A DNA stretch of 64,000 bases from Piliocolobus tephrosceles (Eukaryota; Chordata; Mammalia; Primates; Cercopithecidae), in the NCBI RefSeq assembly GCF_002776525.5, contig NC_045443.1, positions 60,844,016-60,908,015 of the forward strand. The letters are read 5' to 3'. The notes beneath the pieces are model-generated. The model was not told the origin of the DNA. It saw nothing but the letters and a program-made list of their open reading frames with translations, and did no database searches. The translations under genes and the position numbers were made by a program. Below, one piece after another: positions 25,141 to 37,259 of this stretch. The first letter of the stretch is position 1; every line of letters begins with the position of its first letter.

Positions 25141-25635
25141 TCATTATTTTCGAGTGTACTGCTTTTACTTATTAAAAAAAAAAAAAAGTTAAACAGCCTC
25201 AGTCAGATCCTTCAGGAGGTATCCAGAAGAAGAAAGCATTGCTATCACAGGAGATGGCAGCTCCATGCCTATTGCCCCTGAAGGCCTTGTAGTGGGGTGA
25301 GATGTGGAGGTGGAAGACAGTGATGTTAACGATTCTTACTCAGTCTAGGCCTAGGCTAATGCAGGTGTTTGTGTCTTCATTCTTAACAAAAAGTAAGACA
25401 ATAAAAAGTAACAAAATAAATTTTTTAAATTTTTAAATAGACTAAAGTTTATAAAATAAGGATATAAAAAAGAAAAATATTTTTGTGCAGCAGTACAATG
25501 TGTGTTTTCAACAGTGTTATTACAAAATAATCAAAAGGTTTAAAAAGTATGTAAAGTAAAAATTTACAGTAAGCCAGTAAGCTAGCATTAATTTATTCAT
25601 CAAGAAAGAAAAATACTTTCTTTTATCTTTCTCTC

Positions 25636-25936
25636 TTTTTTTTTTTTTTTTTTTTTGAGACGGAGTTGTTCTTATTGCCCAGGCTGGAGTGCAGTGCCAT
25701 CATCTCAGCTCACCACAACCTCCGCCTCCAAGGTTCAAGCGATTCTCTTGCTTCAGCCTCCCAAGTAGCTGGGATAGCAGGCACCCGCCACCACACCCAG
25801 CTAATTTTTTATGTGTTTTAAAGACGGGGTTTCATCATGTTGGCCAGGCTGGTCTTGAACTCCTAACCTCAGGTGATTCACCTGCCTCGGCCTCCCAAAG
25901 TGGTGGAATTACAGGCGTTAGCCACCACACCCAGCC
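25636..25936 (-). mobile_element. AluS-type inside MER2/Tigger
   Basis: Full length with a 21-T lead. Confidence 0.92.
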
Positions 25937-26939
25937 AGAACAGTATTTTTTTTATAAATTTAGCATAGGCTAAATACACAGTGTTTATAAAATCTACAGT
26001 AGTTTACAGTAATGTCCTAGACCTTCACATTCACTCACCACTCACTCACTCACTCAGAGCAACTTCCAGGCCTGCAAGCTCCGTTCATAAGAGCTCTACA
26101 CACATGTGCCATTTTAATCTTTTATATCATATTTTTACTGTGCCTTTTCTATGTATAGCTACACAAATACTTACGTTTGTGTTACAACTGCCTATGGTAT
26201 TCAGTACAGTGACATGCTGTACATATAGGTTTGCCTCCTAGGAGCCATAGCCTACACCATGTAGCCTAGGTGTGTAGTAGGCTGTACTATTCAGGTTTGT
26301 GTAAGTATACTCTATGATGTTTGCATGACAAAATCATATAAGGATGTATTTCTTAGAACATATCCCTATCATTAAGCCACGCATGACTGTAGTTCTTTAG
26401 CATCTTCATAAGAATTAGAGTCCCGCTTGCTGTAAGTTGTCTGGCATAAGACTTGACATCTTCAGTGTGTCACAGGCCCTCACATGGCTCTTTTAGCCCC
26501 ACCTATATGTCTTTTGGGCACTTAAACCACATAACTAAAACTATTCGTTATTGCCTTTTTCCAAAATACACACACACAAACCTATTTCCTCTCAAACATT
26601 TTTAATCTCAGTAAATGGTTTCACTAGTTGTTTCCCAAGCTACAATCTGTAACATCATATTTATTCCTCCCTATTCCTCCAACTAATCACCAAATTCTGT
26701 GCCTTTTACCCTCAAGTCTTCCTAGAATAAGGCCTCTCCCTCCATCCCCACCTCTCCCTCATTTGCAGATGGTGTCTCCTCTCAGAGGGACAACCACAAC
26801 AGCGTGTCTTCCCTGCCTTTCCAAGTCCCAGCACTGCCTTAGTTTCATGGGTGCAAGTTAATCATTTCCAGTTTCAACAAACTTTAAATCTGAAATGTCA
26901 AGTTCATTGAAGGAAAAATGCCATGAAAGAATAATAATA

Positions 26940-27194
26940 GGTCAGGCTCGGTGGCTTGTGCCTTGTAATCCAGGCATTTTGCAAGGCTAGTGCAGGAAGA
27001 TCACTTGAGGACAGGAAATCAAGACCAGCTTGGGTCACACAGTGAGACCCATCTTTACAAAAAAATGTTTAAATTAGTGAAGCTTTGTGGCACGCAGCTG
27101 TAGTTTCAGCTACTTGGGAGACTGAAGCAGTAATGAGCTATGATCACACCACTGCACTCCAGCCTGGATGACAGAGTGAGATCCAGTATTTAAA
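26940..27194 (+). mobile_element. AluJ-type, decayed
   Basis: GGTCAGGCTCGGTGGCTTGT onward with deletions; its tail has become the purine tract. Confidence 0.85.
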
Positions 27195-27297
27195 AGAGAA
27201 GAAGAAGAAGGAGGAGAAGGAGAAGAGAGGAAGAAGCAGAAGCGGAAGAAGAGGAGGAAGAAGAAGGAGAAGGAGAAGAAAGAGGAGAAGGAGACAC
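27195..27297 (+). repeat. Purine-only (GAA/GGA) tract after an Alu
   Basis: About 100 bases of almost pure purine on the + strand, with GAAGAAGAAGGAGGAG-type units, grown from the tail of the Alu at 26940-27194. Confidence 0.9.
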
Positions 27298-27389
27298 ACA
27301 CATACATTCTCCTAAAATATAAATACTATCAGGTCACAATCCTAATTAAAGGCACCTGTGGCATTTTGTTGCCTATAACGTAAAATTAC

Positions 27390-27687
27390 CTTTTTTTTTT
27401 CTTTTCAGACAGAGACTCACTTTGTCGCCCAGGCTGAAGTACAGTGGCGCAATCTTGGCTCACTGCAACCTCTACCTCCCAGGTTCAAGCAAGTATCCTG
27501 CCTCAGCCTCCTGAGTAGCTGGGATTACAGGCGTGCACCAGCATGCCCAGCTAATTTTGTATTTTTAGTAGAGATGGAGTTTTTACCATGTTGGCCAGGC
27601 TGGTCTCAAACTGCTGACCTCAAGTGATCCACCTGCCTTAGCCTCCCAAAGTGCCAGGATTACAGGCATGGGCCACTGCACCCAGCT
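27390..27687 (-). mobile_element. AluS-type
   Basis: Full length, interrupted poly(T) lead. Confidence 0.92.
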
Positions 27688-28318
27688 AAAATTAACATTT
27701 TATAAATTGTTATTCCAAGATCCTTCACAATCTGACTCCAACCTCTTTCTCCAGCCTTGTCTTCTTTCACCCCTCAACAAGTGCTCTAGCCTTCCCTCAG
27801 TATCTGTTCAGTAAACATGCTCTCTTGGGCATACTTTTATATAAGCTTTTTTCCCTTTCTGAAATAAAAATGTGTCATTCATACCACTATTTTAGTAGCT
27901 AAATAACATTTGTTTCATTCAGTTACTAGATATATTTCTTTGTTAGTTTACCTCCTTCCACTGTAATATAAAACTAGCAGAAAAGGAGCTTTGAACTTTT
28001 TTTTCAGCTTTATCATGTATAAGCCACTGTAATTTTGAGTCTCTAACAAAGTAATGGAATCCATAGCATAGAAAATACATCTAAACATATTTTTTGGGGT
28101 ATTATATTCTAAAAGTATGTTTTAATCGGCATGGTGCCAAGAAGGTGTGTCCACATCATGAGTGAATTCTTATTTCACAACAGAGACTATGTTTTGTCCT
28201 GGAGGGAAAGAATGAATCAAATGACTCTCCCTTTTGATTATTTGTAACAATAAAGCTGAAGAACTTAAACAGCACCCTTGCTTTTCTTTAACACTCATAC
28301 ATTTAAATTGATGAAATC

Positions 28319-28600
28319 GACCAGGCATGGTGACTCCTGCCTGTAATCCCAGCAGTTTTAGAGGCCAAGGTGGGCAGATTGCTTGAGCCCAGGAGTTCAA
28401 GACCAGTCTGGGCAACATGATGAAACCCTATCTCTACAAAAACGCTAAAGTTAACCGGGCGTGGTGGCATATGCCTGCAGTCCCAACTACTCAGGAGGAT
28501 CACTTGAGCCTAGGAGGTCGAGGCTGCAGTGAGCCATGATCATGCCACTGCACTTCACCCTAGGCAGCATAACAAGATCCTGTCTGAAAAAAAAAAAAAT
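28319..28600 (+). mobile_element. AluJ-type
   Basis: ACCAGGCATGGTGACTCCTG to a 13-A tail. Confidence 0.9.
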
Positions 28601-29037
28601 TACATAAATAAATTCATGAAATCTTAATAAAATCATGAAATCTTGTACTGTTTTTCAAATTTATATTTTTTAAAGCAAATTTTTAAATAACATAGTAACA
28701 TTTTTTTTCAGGTAGTAAATTTCTACCGCAAAAACAACTTGATGGTACTGAGATTAATTACAAATTAAAGAAATAATCAGGTGTTGTATAAAAAAATCTT
28801 ACCTATGAGATATATTATTTAATCTACAAAACAATTTGAGATTTAAAGCCATAACTAGCAAGTAGAACTTCTGAAATATAAAGTTTAATACAGTACCAAT
28901 AGTTTCTAACATAAGACCTTCATAAATATAAAACAACAGCTTAAATGTCTATGAAAAATCAGTATTCACGAGCATCACCAAACATTGATAGTCATTCATT
29001 ATATTTGTTACCATGAAAGCAGTAATTAAAACACTAT

Positions 29038-29331
29038 ATATGTATATTTTAATATGGAGTCTCGCTCTGTCACCCAGGCTGGAGTGCAGTGGCACAATCT
29101 CAGTTCATTGGAACCTCTGCCTCCTGTGTTTAAGCGATTCTCCTGCCTCAACTTCCCAAGTAGCTGTGATTACAGGTGCCCACCACCACATCTGGCTAAT
29201 TATTCTATTTTTAGTGAAGACGGAGTTTCATCATTTTGGCCAGGCTGGTCTCAAACTTCTGACCTCAAGAGATCCACCCACCTTGGCCTCCCAAAGTACT
29301 GGGATTGCAGGTGACCCCACTGCACCTGGCC
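29038..29331 (-). mobile_element. AluS-type
   Basis: Flanked by TAAAACACTAT (29027-29037 and 29332-29342); tail almost lost. Confidence 0.92.
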
Positions 29332-29342
29332 TAAAACACTAT

Positions 29343-30398
29343 TTTAAAAGTTACAGTTATTTTATTTAAGTAAGCTAATTAGGCAAAAATGTGTCTTCTA
29401 GTTTTGTACATTGTAGTTGGGTTATTTCCTGTAGCAGAAATACAGATTTTTTAAAAGTTACCAGTTGAAAGGAAACTGCATTCTTTTTTTTTTGACTTGC
29501 AATCTCACTCCCTAGGAGTCCTACATTTGTGCTAGAGGTGAAGTTGTTGCTAAAGCAGCCAAAACAGGGGACAGTACGGTTTAGGGTGTTCAACTGTCAA
29601 GATGCGTTTTTGTTGAACTACATCTTACTGCAAAGATTCATATGTGTCCTGCTTTACTGTTAAAATAACTTTTTCCAAAAAGGAGCAAATTATGCAAGTG
29701 AATATAGTACATTTTTTACAGTCTGGTGTATGGCAAACTTCCACTAAAGTTTCACGAAAACATTCCTTTTATGCAAACCTGTTGAACAGTTACTGTGTTG
29801 CAGGTACTGCTCTAGGCAGCAAACCACAGTTTCTAGAACTTAAACCCATTGTCGGCCTTTAAATTTTGCAGAGTCTGTAATGGTTAAAAACAAAAATAAA
29901 AAAGTCACACATTGACACATTAAGCACTTGAAAATCTTCTCAGATGCTGAAGCCTTTGTCTTTTATTTACTTTCTAGAATACACATTTTGCCTTTTTCAT
30001 TATGATAACTGGTTGTATCAATCCCAACACAAATGACAGATTCTCAGATTGTTTACTGAAAGAAGTTAGTCAAATAAGCTTCCATTTGTTGATTGCTCAA
30101 AATATCCAGATGGCTAAATCAACCTGGTATTTAAACTTATCTTTGATTCAACTATGGTTTCTATGTGTCTGTCTTGCTTGAGATAGATTTGAATTGCTTT
30201 AAATAAATTATCTTATTTACCTTTCTGAGATGAAAATGGAAAACACTATTGTTGCAACTTAACTTCCTGGGTAGTAAAGCCTTGGTTTTAAAAACCACAT
30301 AGCAGAAGAGGAATTCCCCTGCCAGGCTGGAGGGGCCTCACTAAACCATCACTACTTGGCTCCAAATTGGCTCCTAACCCTTTCCAGGGAGGTGCAGT
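29343..30398. other. Intergenic stretch, nothing recognised
   Basis: AT-rich, without splice-flanked exons or a recognisable repeat. Confidence 0.5.
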
Positions 30399-30412
30399 TT
30401 GGGCCTAAATTT

Positions 30413-30706
30413 TTTTCTTTTTTTAGACAGAGTTTCGCTCTTCTACCCAAGCTGGAGTGTAGTGGCGAAATCTCAGCTCACTGCAACCTCCGCCCGCTGG
30501 GTTCAAGCAATTCTCCTGCTTCAGCCTCCTGAGTGGCTGAGATTACAGGCATGTGCCACCACGCCTGGCTACTTTTTTTTTTTTTTAATAGAGACAGAGG
30601 TTTTGCCATGTTGGCCAGGCTGGTCTTGAACTCCTGACCTCAGGTGATCCACCCACCTCAGCCTCCCGAAATGCTAGGATTACAAGCGTCAGCCACTGTG
30701 CCAGTC
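30413..30706 (-). mobile_element. AluS-type
   Basis: Flanked by TTGGGCCTAAATTT (30399-30412 and 30707-30720). Confidence 0.93.
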
Positions 30707-30720
30707 TTGGGCCTAAATTT

Positions 30721-32597
30721 CTAAAACATTCCTTGTTTGTGTTTTTCTCTCTTTGATTTACTCTCTTTTTGCAATCTGTTGTTTGAGATGCTTTACATGT
30801 TTAAAGCTTTTAAAAATTCACTAAAAACAAAACAGAAAACGTAATAATGAATAATTAACTCAGAAACACATTTCTAACTGCTGTTGACAATTTATTATTT
30901 CCTAACAGCTTTCTGTTCCTTCCCTTCTCTTGCTAAAACTCCAGCTAGAGTTTGTTTTAGTTGCATAAAAACTCTTCTTCAGTGAGCTTTTGCTAAGCTA
31001 TACTGCTCATCCGGTCTTGATTCCGACTTTGGATATTTTGTTCATCGTGGATTATTTTACATTACTTTTGGTGGTAGTAATTGCATGAAAATATCACTCA
31101 CCTTGATTACTATGCTGTTTGGTGCCCCCTGAAGCTTGCCCCAAGGAGAGTGCTTTACTCGCAGTACCCTAGTCCTGGCCTGATAATAAGCAACCTCAGT
31201 ATCTCAGTGGCGTACAAAAACAGACATGTATTTCTTGTCCTCATTACACTGAGGTTGCCTGTCTGCTGCAACTGTGCAGGGCACGGCTGGGCCCTGCTCA
31301 ACTTGGTCCCACATGTCTTAGTCTTTCCAAAACCCGTGAGGAAGGAGTAGCCCCTCTCTGAAATATTTTATTCTCATGGTGAAGTGTCAAAACCGGACAG
31401 GACAATCATTGATGTACCTTGTGATGAGTCATGCCCTGGATCTTAAAGTTTCTCCCTGGAATTGACACCCTGTCCCTTCAGCCCAGTTTCCAAAGGCCAA
31501 AGCAGTCACAGGGTCAAGCCTGAACTCAAAGAGGTGGAGGTGTATACTCCATCTTCTGAAAGAGAGAAAATATTGGAAATAGTCTGAGTTACCACACCCT
31601 ACTAGTGAAACCTGAAGTACAGGAGACATGATGTTAAAGTCCTGGAGGCTATTCACAAGCATTTCAGTTCTACTCTCTTGAGCACATACTAGGATTACAC
31701 TCAGTGGACCTCTTGGAAGCTAGGACTATTGTTGTGGCTTACTTTAGCCAACAGAGTATACTGTAGGTAATGTGTTTCAATCCTTGGGAGAAGCCAAAGT
31801 GCGATCAACCTCATTCCCTTTTTCTTCTTCTTCTTCTTTTTTTTTTTTTTTTTTTTTTTTTTATGAGACAGAGTTTTGCTCTTATTGCCCAGGCAGGAGT
31901 GCGATGGTGAGATCTTGGCTCACTGCAACCTCCACCTCCCTGATTCAAGCAATTCTCCTGCCTCAGCCTCCCAAGTAGCTGGGGTTACAGGCATGTGCCA
32001 CCATGCTCAGCTAATGTTTGTATTATTAGCAGGGACTGGGTTTCACCATGTTGGTCAGGCTGGTCTCGAACTCCTGATCTCGAGTGATCCACCTGCCTCA
32101 GCCTCCCAAAGTGCTGAGATTACAGGTATAAGCCACCATGCCCGGTCTCTCATTCTCTTTTTCTACCTCACCAGTTAGGGAAGCTTGTGTCCAAATGGAC
32201 CTCAGTCAGCCTGTATCCCTGAGTGAGAAGAACCCCCAGCAACTCACAATGAACATGAAAAACGAGATAAATAAACTTTTACTGTATTAAGTCGCTGTGA
32301 TTTGAGGGTTGTTTTTTGTCACAGCATAACCCAGCCCATCCTGACTAGCACATTTGGCTTTCAGGGATGCTTCCCCTTATTGTCTGGCTTATGAATTTCT
32401 AGGAAATGAAAGATAATCACTCTTCTCTGATAGGTTAACCAATTCTTTTAAAATTAGTGGTCTGATAAGAAGCAGGAGATTTACATAGTCTCAAAGTATT
32501 GCCTCGCAATATACTTAACTAGTTACAAAGGAAAAACATACAAGTTTACAGTCAAGAAAGCACCAACTTAACCAAGTGATCAATACATTATCAGTAA
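30721..32597. other. Intergenic, diverged ancient repeats in opposite orientations
   Basis: 31190-31600 and 31690-32350 (the latter split by an Alu) look like opposite-strand copies of one old family (TATCTCAGTGGCGTACAAAA versus AAGTCGCTGTGATTTGAGGG). The family was not identified. Confidence 0.35.
31829..32146 (-). mobile_element. AluS-type
   Basis: Long T tract preceded by CTTCTTCTTC; full length. Confidence 0.92.
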
Positions 32598-35500
32598 TGG
32601 GATATGGGAAGGCACAGTAAGATGGTGGAATAGAAGTCTCCACCGATCTCCTTCCCACCCCACACTGCAAAGACACCAATTTAACAACGGTCTACACAGA
32701 AAAGAACACCTTCATAGGAACCAAAAATCAGACAAGCCCTCATCATACCTGGGTTTAACTTTATATTGCTGAAAGAGGCAATGAAGAGATACAGAAGACA
32801 GTTCTGAATCATCAGTGCCACCCCTCCTCATTCCGTGGCATTGGTGGCATGGTGCAAAGAGCATCTATGAGTGCTGGGGGAGGGAAAACTCAGCAATTAT
32901 GAGGCACTAAACTCCGTGCTCTCCTGTTGGAGCAGAAAGGAAAACCGGACCAAACTCAGCTGGCATCCACCCACAGAGGGAGCCTTTCAACTAGCCCTAG
33001 CCAGAGGCGAATTGCCAACCCCAGGAGTCTGAACTTGAGTTCCCACAAACCTTGCCACTGAGGGCTAAAGTGCTCTAGGTCTCTAAATAAACTTGAAAGG
33101 TAGTCTTGGCCACAGGATTGCAATTCTTGGGTGAGTCCTAGGGCTGAACTAGGCCCAGAGACAGTGGACTTCGGGGGCACATGACCTACTGAGACATTAG
33201 CTGGCATAGCAAAGGGAGTGCTGGCATCGCCCCTCCCCTAACTCCAGGATGCACAGCTTGCAGCTCCAAAAAGACCCCTTCCTTCCACTTGAGGAGAGGG
33301 AAGAACCACGAGGACTTTGTCTTGAATCTTGGATGCCAGGTCAGCCACAGCAGGACAAAGCATCAGGGTCATGAGGCCCCTGTTCCAGGCCATAGCTCCT
33401 GGACAACATTTCTAGACATGCCCTGGGCCAGAAGGGAGCCTACTGTTTTGAAGGGAAGGATCCAGTCCTGGTAGCATTCATCACCTGCTAACTGAAGAGC
33501 CCTTGGGCTCTGAATAACCACCAGTTATACCCAGGTACTACATCAAGGGCCTTGGTGAACCTCTGGGACTTGCTGGCTTCAGGTGAGACTCAGCATATTA
33601 CCAGCTGTGGTAGCTACAGGGAAAACTCCTTCTGCTTGTGAAAAGCAAAGGAAAACGTGAAGGGGACATTGTCTTGTGCCTTAGATAACAGCACAGCCAC
33701 AGCTGGGTAGAGCACCAAGTTGGCTCATGAGGTCCCCAATTCTAGGACTTGACTCTTGGTGGGCATTTCTGGACCTGCCTTGGGCCAAAGGGAGAACATC
33801 GCCATGAAGGACAAGTCCCAGGCCAGGAACTATCAGAAAAAAAAAAAAAAAGCTGACTTAAGAGCCCTCGAGCCTTAAGGGAACATTTGCAGTAGTCTGG
33901 CCCAGACAGTGAACCTCTGGGACTTGCTGGCTTCAGGTGAGACAATAAACACTTAACTCTTCAATGCCCACACACAGCAAACATCCTTAAGTATCAAGAC
34001 ACTCTAGCAAAATGTGACTTCACCAAATAAACTAAATAAGGCACTGGGGACCAATTCTGGAAAAACAGAGATACGTGAATGTTCAGATGAAAAATTCGAA
34101 ATCACTGTGTTGAAGAAGCTCAAAGAAATTCAAGATAACACAGAGAAGGAATTCAGAATTCAATTCTATAAGAAAAATTTAACAAAGAGATTGAAATAAG
34201 AAGAATCAAGCAGAAATTGTGGAGCTGAAAAATGCAATTGGCATATTGAAGAATACATTAGAGGCCTTTAATAGCAGAATGAATCAAGCAGAAGAAAGAA
34301 TTAGCATGAAGACAGACTATTTGAAAATACACAGTCAGAAGAGACAAAAGAAAAAGAAAAACAATGAAGCATCCCTAAAGGATATAGAAAATAGCCTCAA
34401 AAGGGAAAATCTAAGAGTTATTGGCCTTAAGAAGGAGGTAGAGAGACAGGGGTAGGAAGTTTATTCAAAGGGGTAACAGAGAACTTCCCAAACATTAAGA
34501 AAGATATAAATATCCAAGGACAAGAAGATTAAAGAACACCAAGCTGATTTAACCCAAAGATGACTACCTTAAGACATTTAATAATCAAACTCCCACAGGT
34601 CAAGGATAAAGAAAGGATCCTAAAAACAGCAAGAGAAAAGAAACAAATAACATACAATGGAGCTTCAATACATCTGGCAGCAGATTTTTCAGTGAAAATC
34701 TTATAGGCCAAGGGAGAGTGGCATGACATATTTAAAATGCTGAATTAAAAAAAAAAAAACTTTTACCCTAGAATAGTATATCCAGTGCAAACATCCTTCA
34801 AATATGGAGGAAAAATAAAGACTTGCCCAGACAAACAAAAACTGAGGGATTTCATCAATACCAGACCTGTCCTACAAGAAATGCTAAAGAGAGTTCTTCA
34901 ATTTGAAAGAAAATGTACAAAACTCACTGGTAATAGTAAGGACACAGAGAAACACAGACTATGATAACACTGTAACTGTGGTGGGTAAACTATTCTTATC
35001 ATAAGCAGAAAGATTAAATGATGAATCAATCAAAAATAATAACTATGACAACTTTTTAAGACATGAACAGTACAATAAGATACAAATAGAAACAACAAAA
35101 AATTAAAAAGGGGGGATGAAGTTAGGGTGTAAACTTTTTATTAGCTTTCTTTTTGCTTGTTTGTTTATACAAACAGTGATAAGTTTTCATCAGCTTAAAA
35201 TAATGGGTTATAAGAGTATTTGCAAGCCTCATGGTAATCTCAAACCAAAAAACATACCATGAATACACAAAAAACAAAAAGCAAGGAACTAAATCATATC
35301 ACCAGAGAAAATAACATTTACTGAGGGAGAACAGGAAGAAAAGAAAGAAAGAAGACCACAAAACAGCCAGAAAACAAGTCCCAAAATTGCAAAAGTTAAG
35401 TTCTTACTTATCAATAATAACATTGAATGCAAACTCCCCAATGGACTAACCTCTCCAATCAAAAGACACAGAGTGGCTAAATGGATAAAAAAAAAAAAAA

Positions 35501-36642
35501 AATAAGACCCATGATCTGTTGCTTACAAGAAAGACACTTCACCTACAAAGACACACATAGACTGAAAATAAAAGGATAGAAAGATATTCCCTGCCAATAA
35601 AAAACAAAAAAGAGCAGGAGTAGCTATACTTGTAACAGACAATATCGATTTCAAGACAAATCTATAAGAAGAGACAAAGAAGGTCACTATATAAGGATAA
35701 AGGAGTCAGTTCAGTCAGCAAGAGGATACAACAATTTTAAATGTATATGTACCCAACACTGGAGCACTCAGATATATAAAGTAAATATTATTAGAGCTGA
35801 AGAGAGAGATAGGTCCCAATATGATAATACCTGAAGACTTCAACACCCCACTTTCAGCACTGGACAGATCTTCCAGATAGAAAATTAACAAATTGGACCT
35901 AATTTGCATTATAAAACAAACGGATCCAATAGGTATTTACAGAACACTTCATCCAATGGCTGCAGAATACACATTATTTTCCTCAGCACATAGATTATTC
36001 TCAAGAATAGACCATCTCTTAGGTCACAAAACAAGTCTTAAAACATTAAAAAAAAAAAAAAAATACTGGGCCGGGTGTGGTGGCTCACACCTGTAATCCC
36101 AACACTTTGGGAGGCCAAGGCAGGAAGATCACAAGGTCAGGAGTTTGAGACCAGCCTGGCCAACATAGTGAAACCCCATCTCTACTAAAAATTCAAAAAT
36201 TAGCCAGGCATGGTGGCGCAAGCCTGTATTTTCCGCTACTTGGGAGGCTGAAGCAAGGGAATCATTTGAACCCAGGAGGCAGAGGTTGCAATGAGTCAAG
36301 ATCACGCCACTGCACTCCAGCCTGGGTGACAGAGCAAGACTTGGTCTAAAAAAAACAAAAAAAACTGAAATAATATCAAACATTTTCTCTGATCACATTG
36401 AAACAAACCTAGAAATTAATAACAAGAGGAATTTTGGAAACTATATAAACACATGGAAATGAAACAATATACTCTTGAACAACCAGTGGATCAATGAAGT
36501 AATTAAAAAGGAAATTGAAATATTTATTGAATCAAATGATAATGGAAACACAACATACCAAAATCTATGGGATACAGCAAAAGCAGTAAGTACTGAGGGA
36601 ATTTTATAGCTACAAGCGCCTACATCAGAAAAAAAGAAAAAC
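32598..36642 (+). mobile_element. L1 (L1PB/L1MA-type), 5' end present, 3' half missing
   Basis: The 5' UTR starts around GGCACAGTAAGATGGTGGAA and contains two copies of ACCTCTGGGACTTGCTGGCT (33561 and 33913). An ORF1 remnant begins at 34014 (frames 34014-34199 and 34219-34455, coiled-coil and RRM-like end NSLKRENLRVIGLKKE), with stops. The inter-ORF spacer follows, then the ORF2 endonuclease region from about 35410 to 36640 with many stops. An Alu (36068-36366) interrupts ORF2. L1 homology stops where the next Alu starts at 36643 and does not resume after it, so the reverse transcriptase and 3' UTR are gone. Confidence 0.88.
36068..36366 (+). mobile_element. AluS-type inside the L1PB/L1MA ORF2
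   Basis: L1 reading CTTAAAACATTAAAA before it resumes with CTGAAATAATATCAAAC after it. Confidence 0.92.
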
Positions 36643-36779
36643 TGGCCGGGTGTGGCGGCTCACGCCTGTAATCTCAGCACTTTGGGAGGCCTAGGCGGAC
36701 GGATCACCTGAGGTCAGGAGTTCCATACCAGCCTGGCCAATATGGCGAAACCCCGTCTGTACTGAAAATACAAAGTTAG
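36643..36779 (+). mobile_element. AluS-type, left arm (split by PABPC1 retrocopy)
   Basis: GGCCGGGTGTGGCGGCTCAC to AAATACAAAGTTAG, where the retrocopy enters. Confidence 0.93.
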
Positions 36780-37259
36780 CCCCTTCTCCCGGGCGGTTAG
36801 TGGTGAGAGTGCGGAGTATGTGCTCCAGGCTCGGAACATACACTTATTATTTAAAAAAAAAAAAAAAAAACTAAAAAAGTTTTTAAAACTTCCCCAAAAT
36901 GTACAAAAAATCTGCCTCTCCCCCGCCGTAGACTTTTATTTTTATTTCTTCCTCTTTTATAAAATAACGCCTTGAAGCAGCCGAGGCCGACCCGCCCGCC
37001 CGCAGCAGCTCCAAGGAGAAACCAAGAGACCGAGGCCTTCCCGCTGCCCGGACTGACACCGCCACCCTCGCCCGCAGCCAGCGGCAGCGGATCAACACCG
37101 CTCTTGGGCGGTTGAGTAGTTTTCGATTCCGGGTGATTTTTGGCCCTCTGTGCTTGCCCCCGCTCACCTCCTCCCATCTCCGGCTCCCAGCCCCGGCACT
37201 CCCTCTCCTCCTCTCATGGAAAGGTCGCGGCCCGTGGCCCTGCGGGCAGCCCTGCCGAG

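Larger units (their letters stand above)
24471..26391. mobile_element. MER2/Tigger-family DNA transposon, carrying two later insertions
   Basis: The terminal inverted repeats are degenerate copies of TACAGTCATGCG: TACACATGTATGTGCC at 24471 and GCATGACTGTA ending at 26391. Sub-terminal MER2 text includes TGGTCCCATAAGATTATAAC and, at the other end, TGTAGCCTAGGTGTGTAGTA. The interior (24640-24770, 25141-25635) is diverged Tigger sequence without an open transposase frame. An MST LTR (24774-25140) and an Alu (25636-25936) interrupt it. Confidence 0.8.

Noticed and set aside
36852..36905. A CpG-rich segment with an A-rich run looking like a promoter (36780-37260)
   Set aside because: It is the copied PABPC1 5' UTR, lacking the native promoter. 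Treating it as a CpG-island promoter is not supported.
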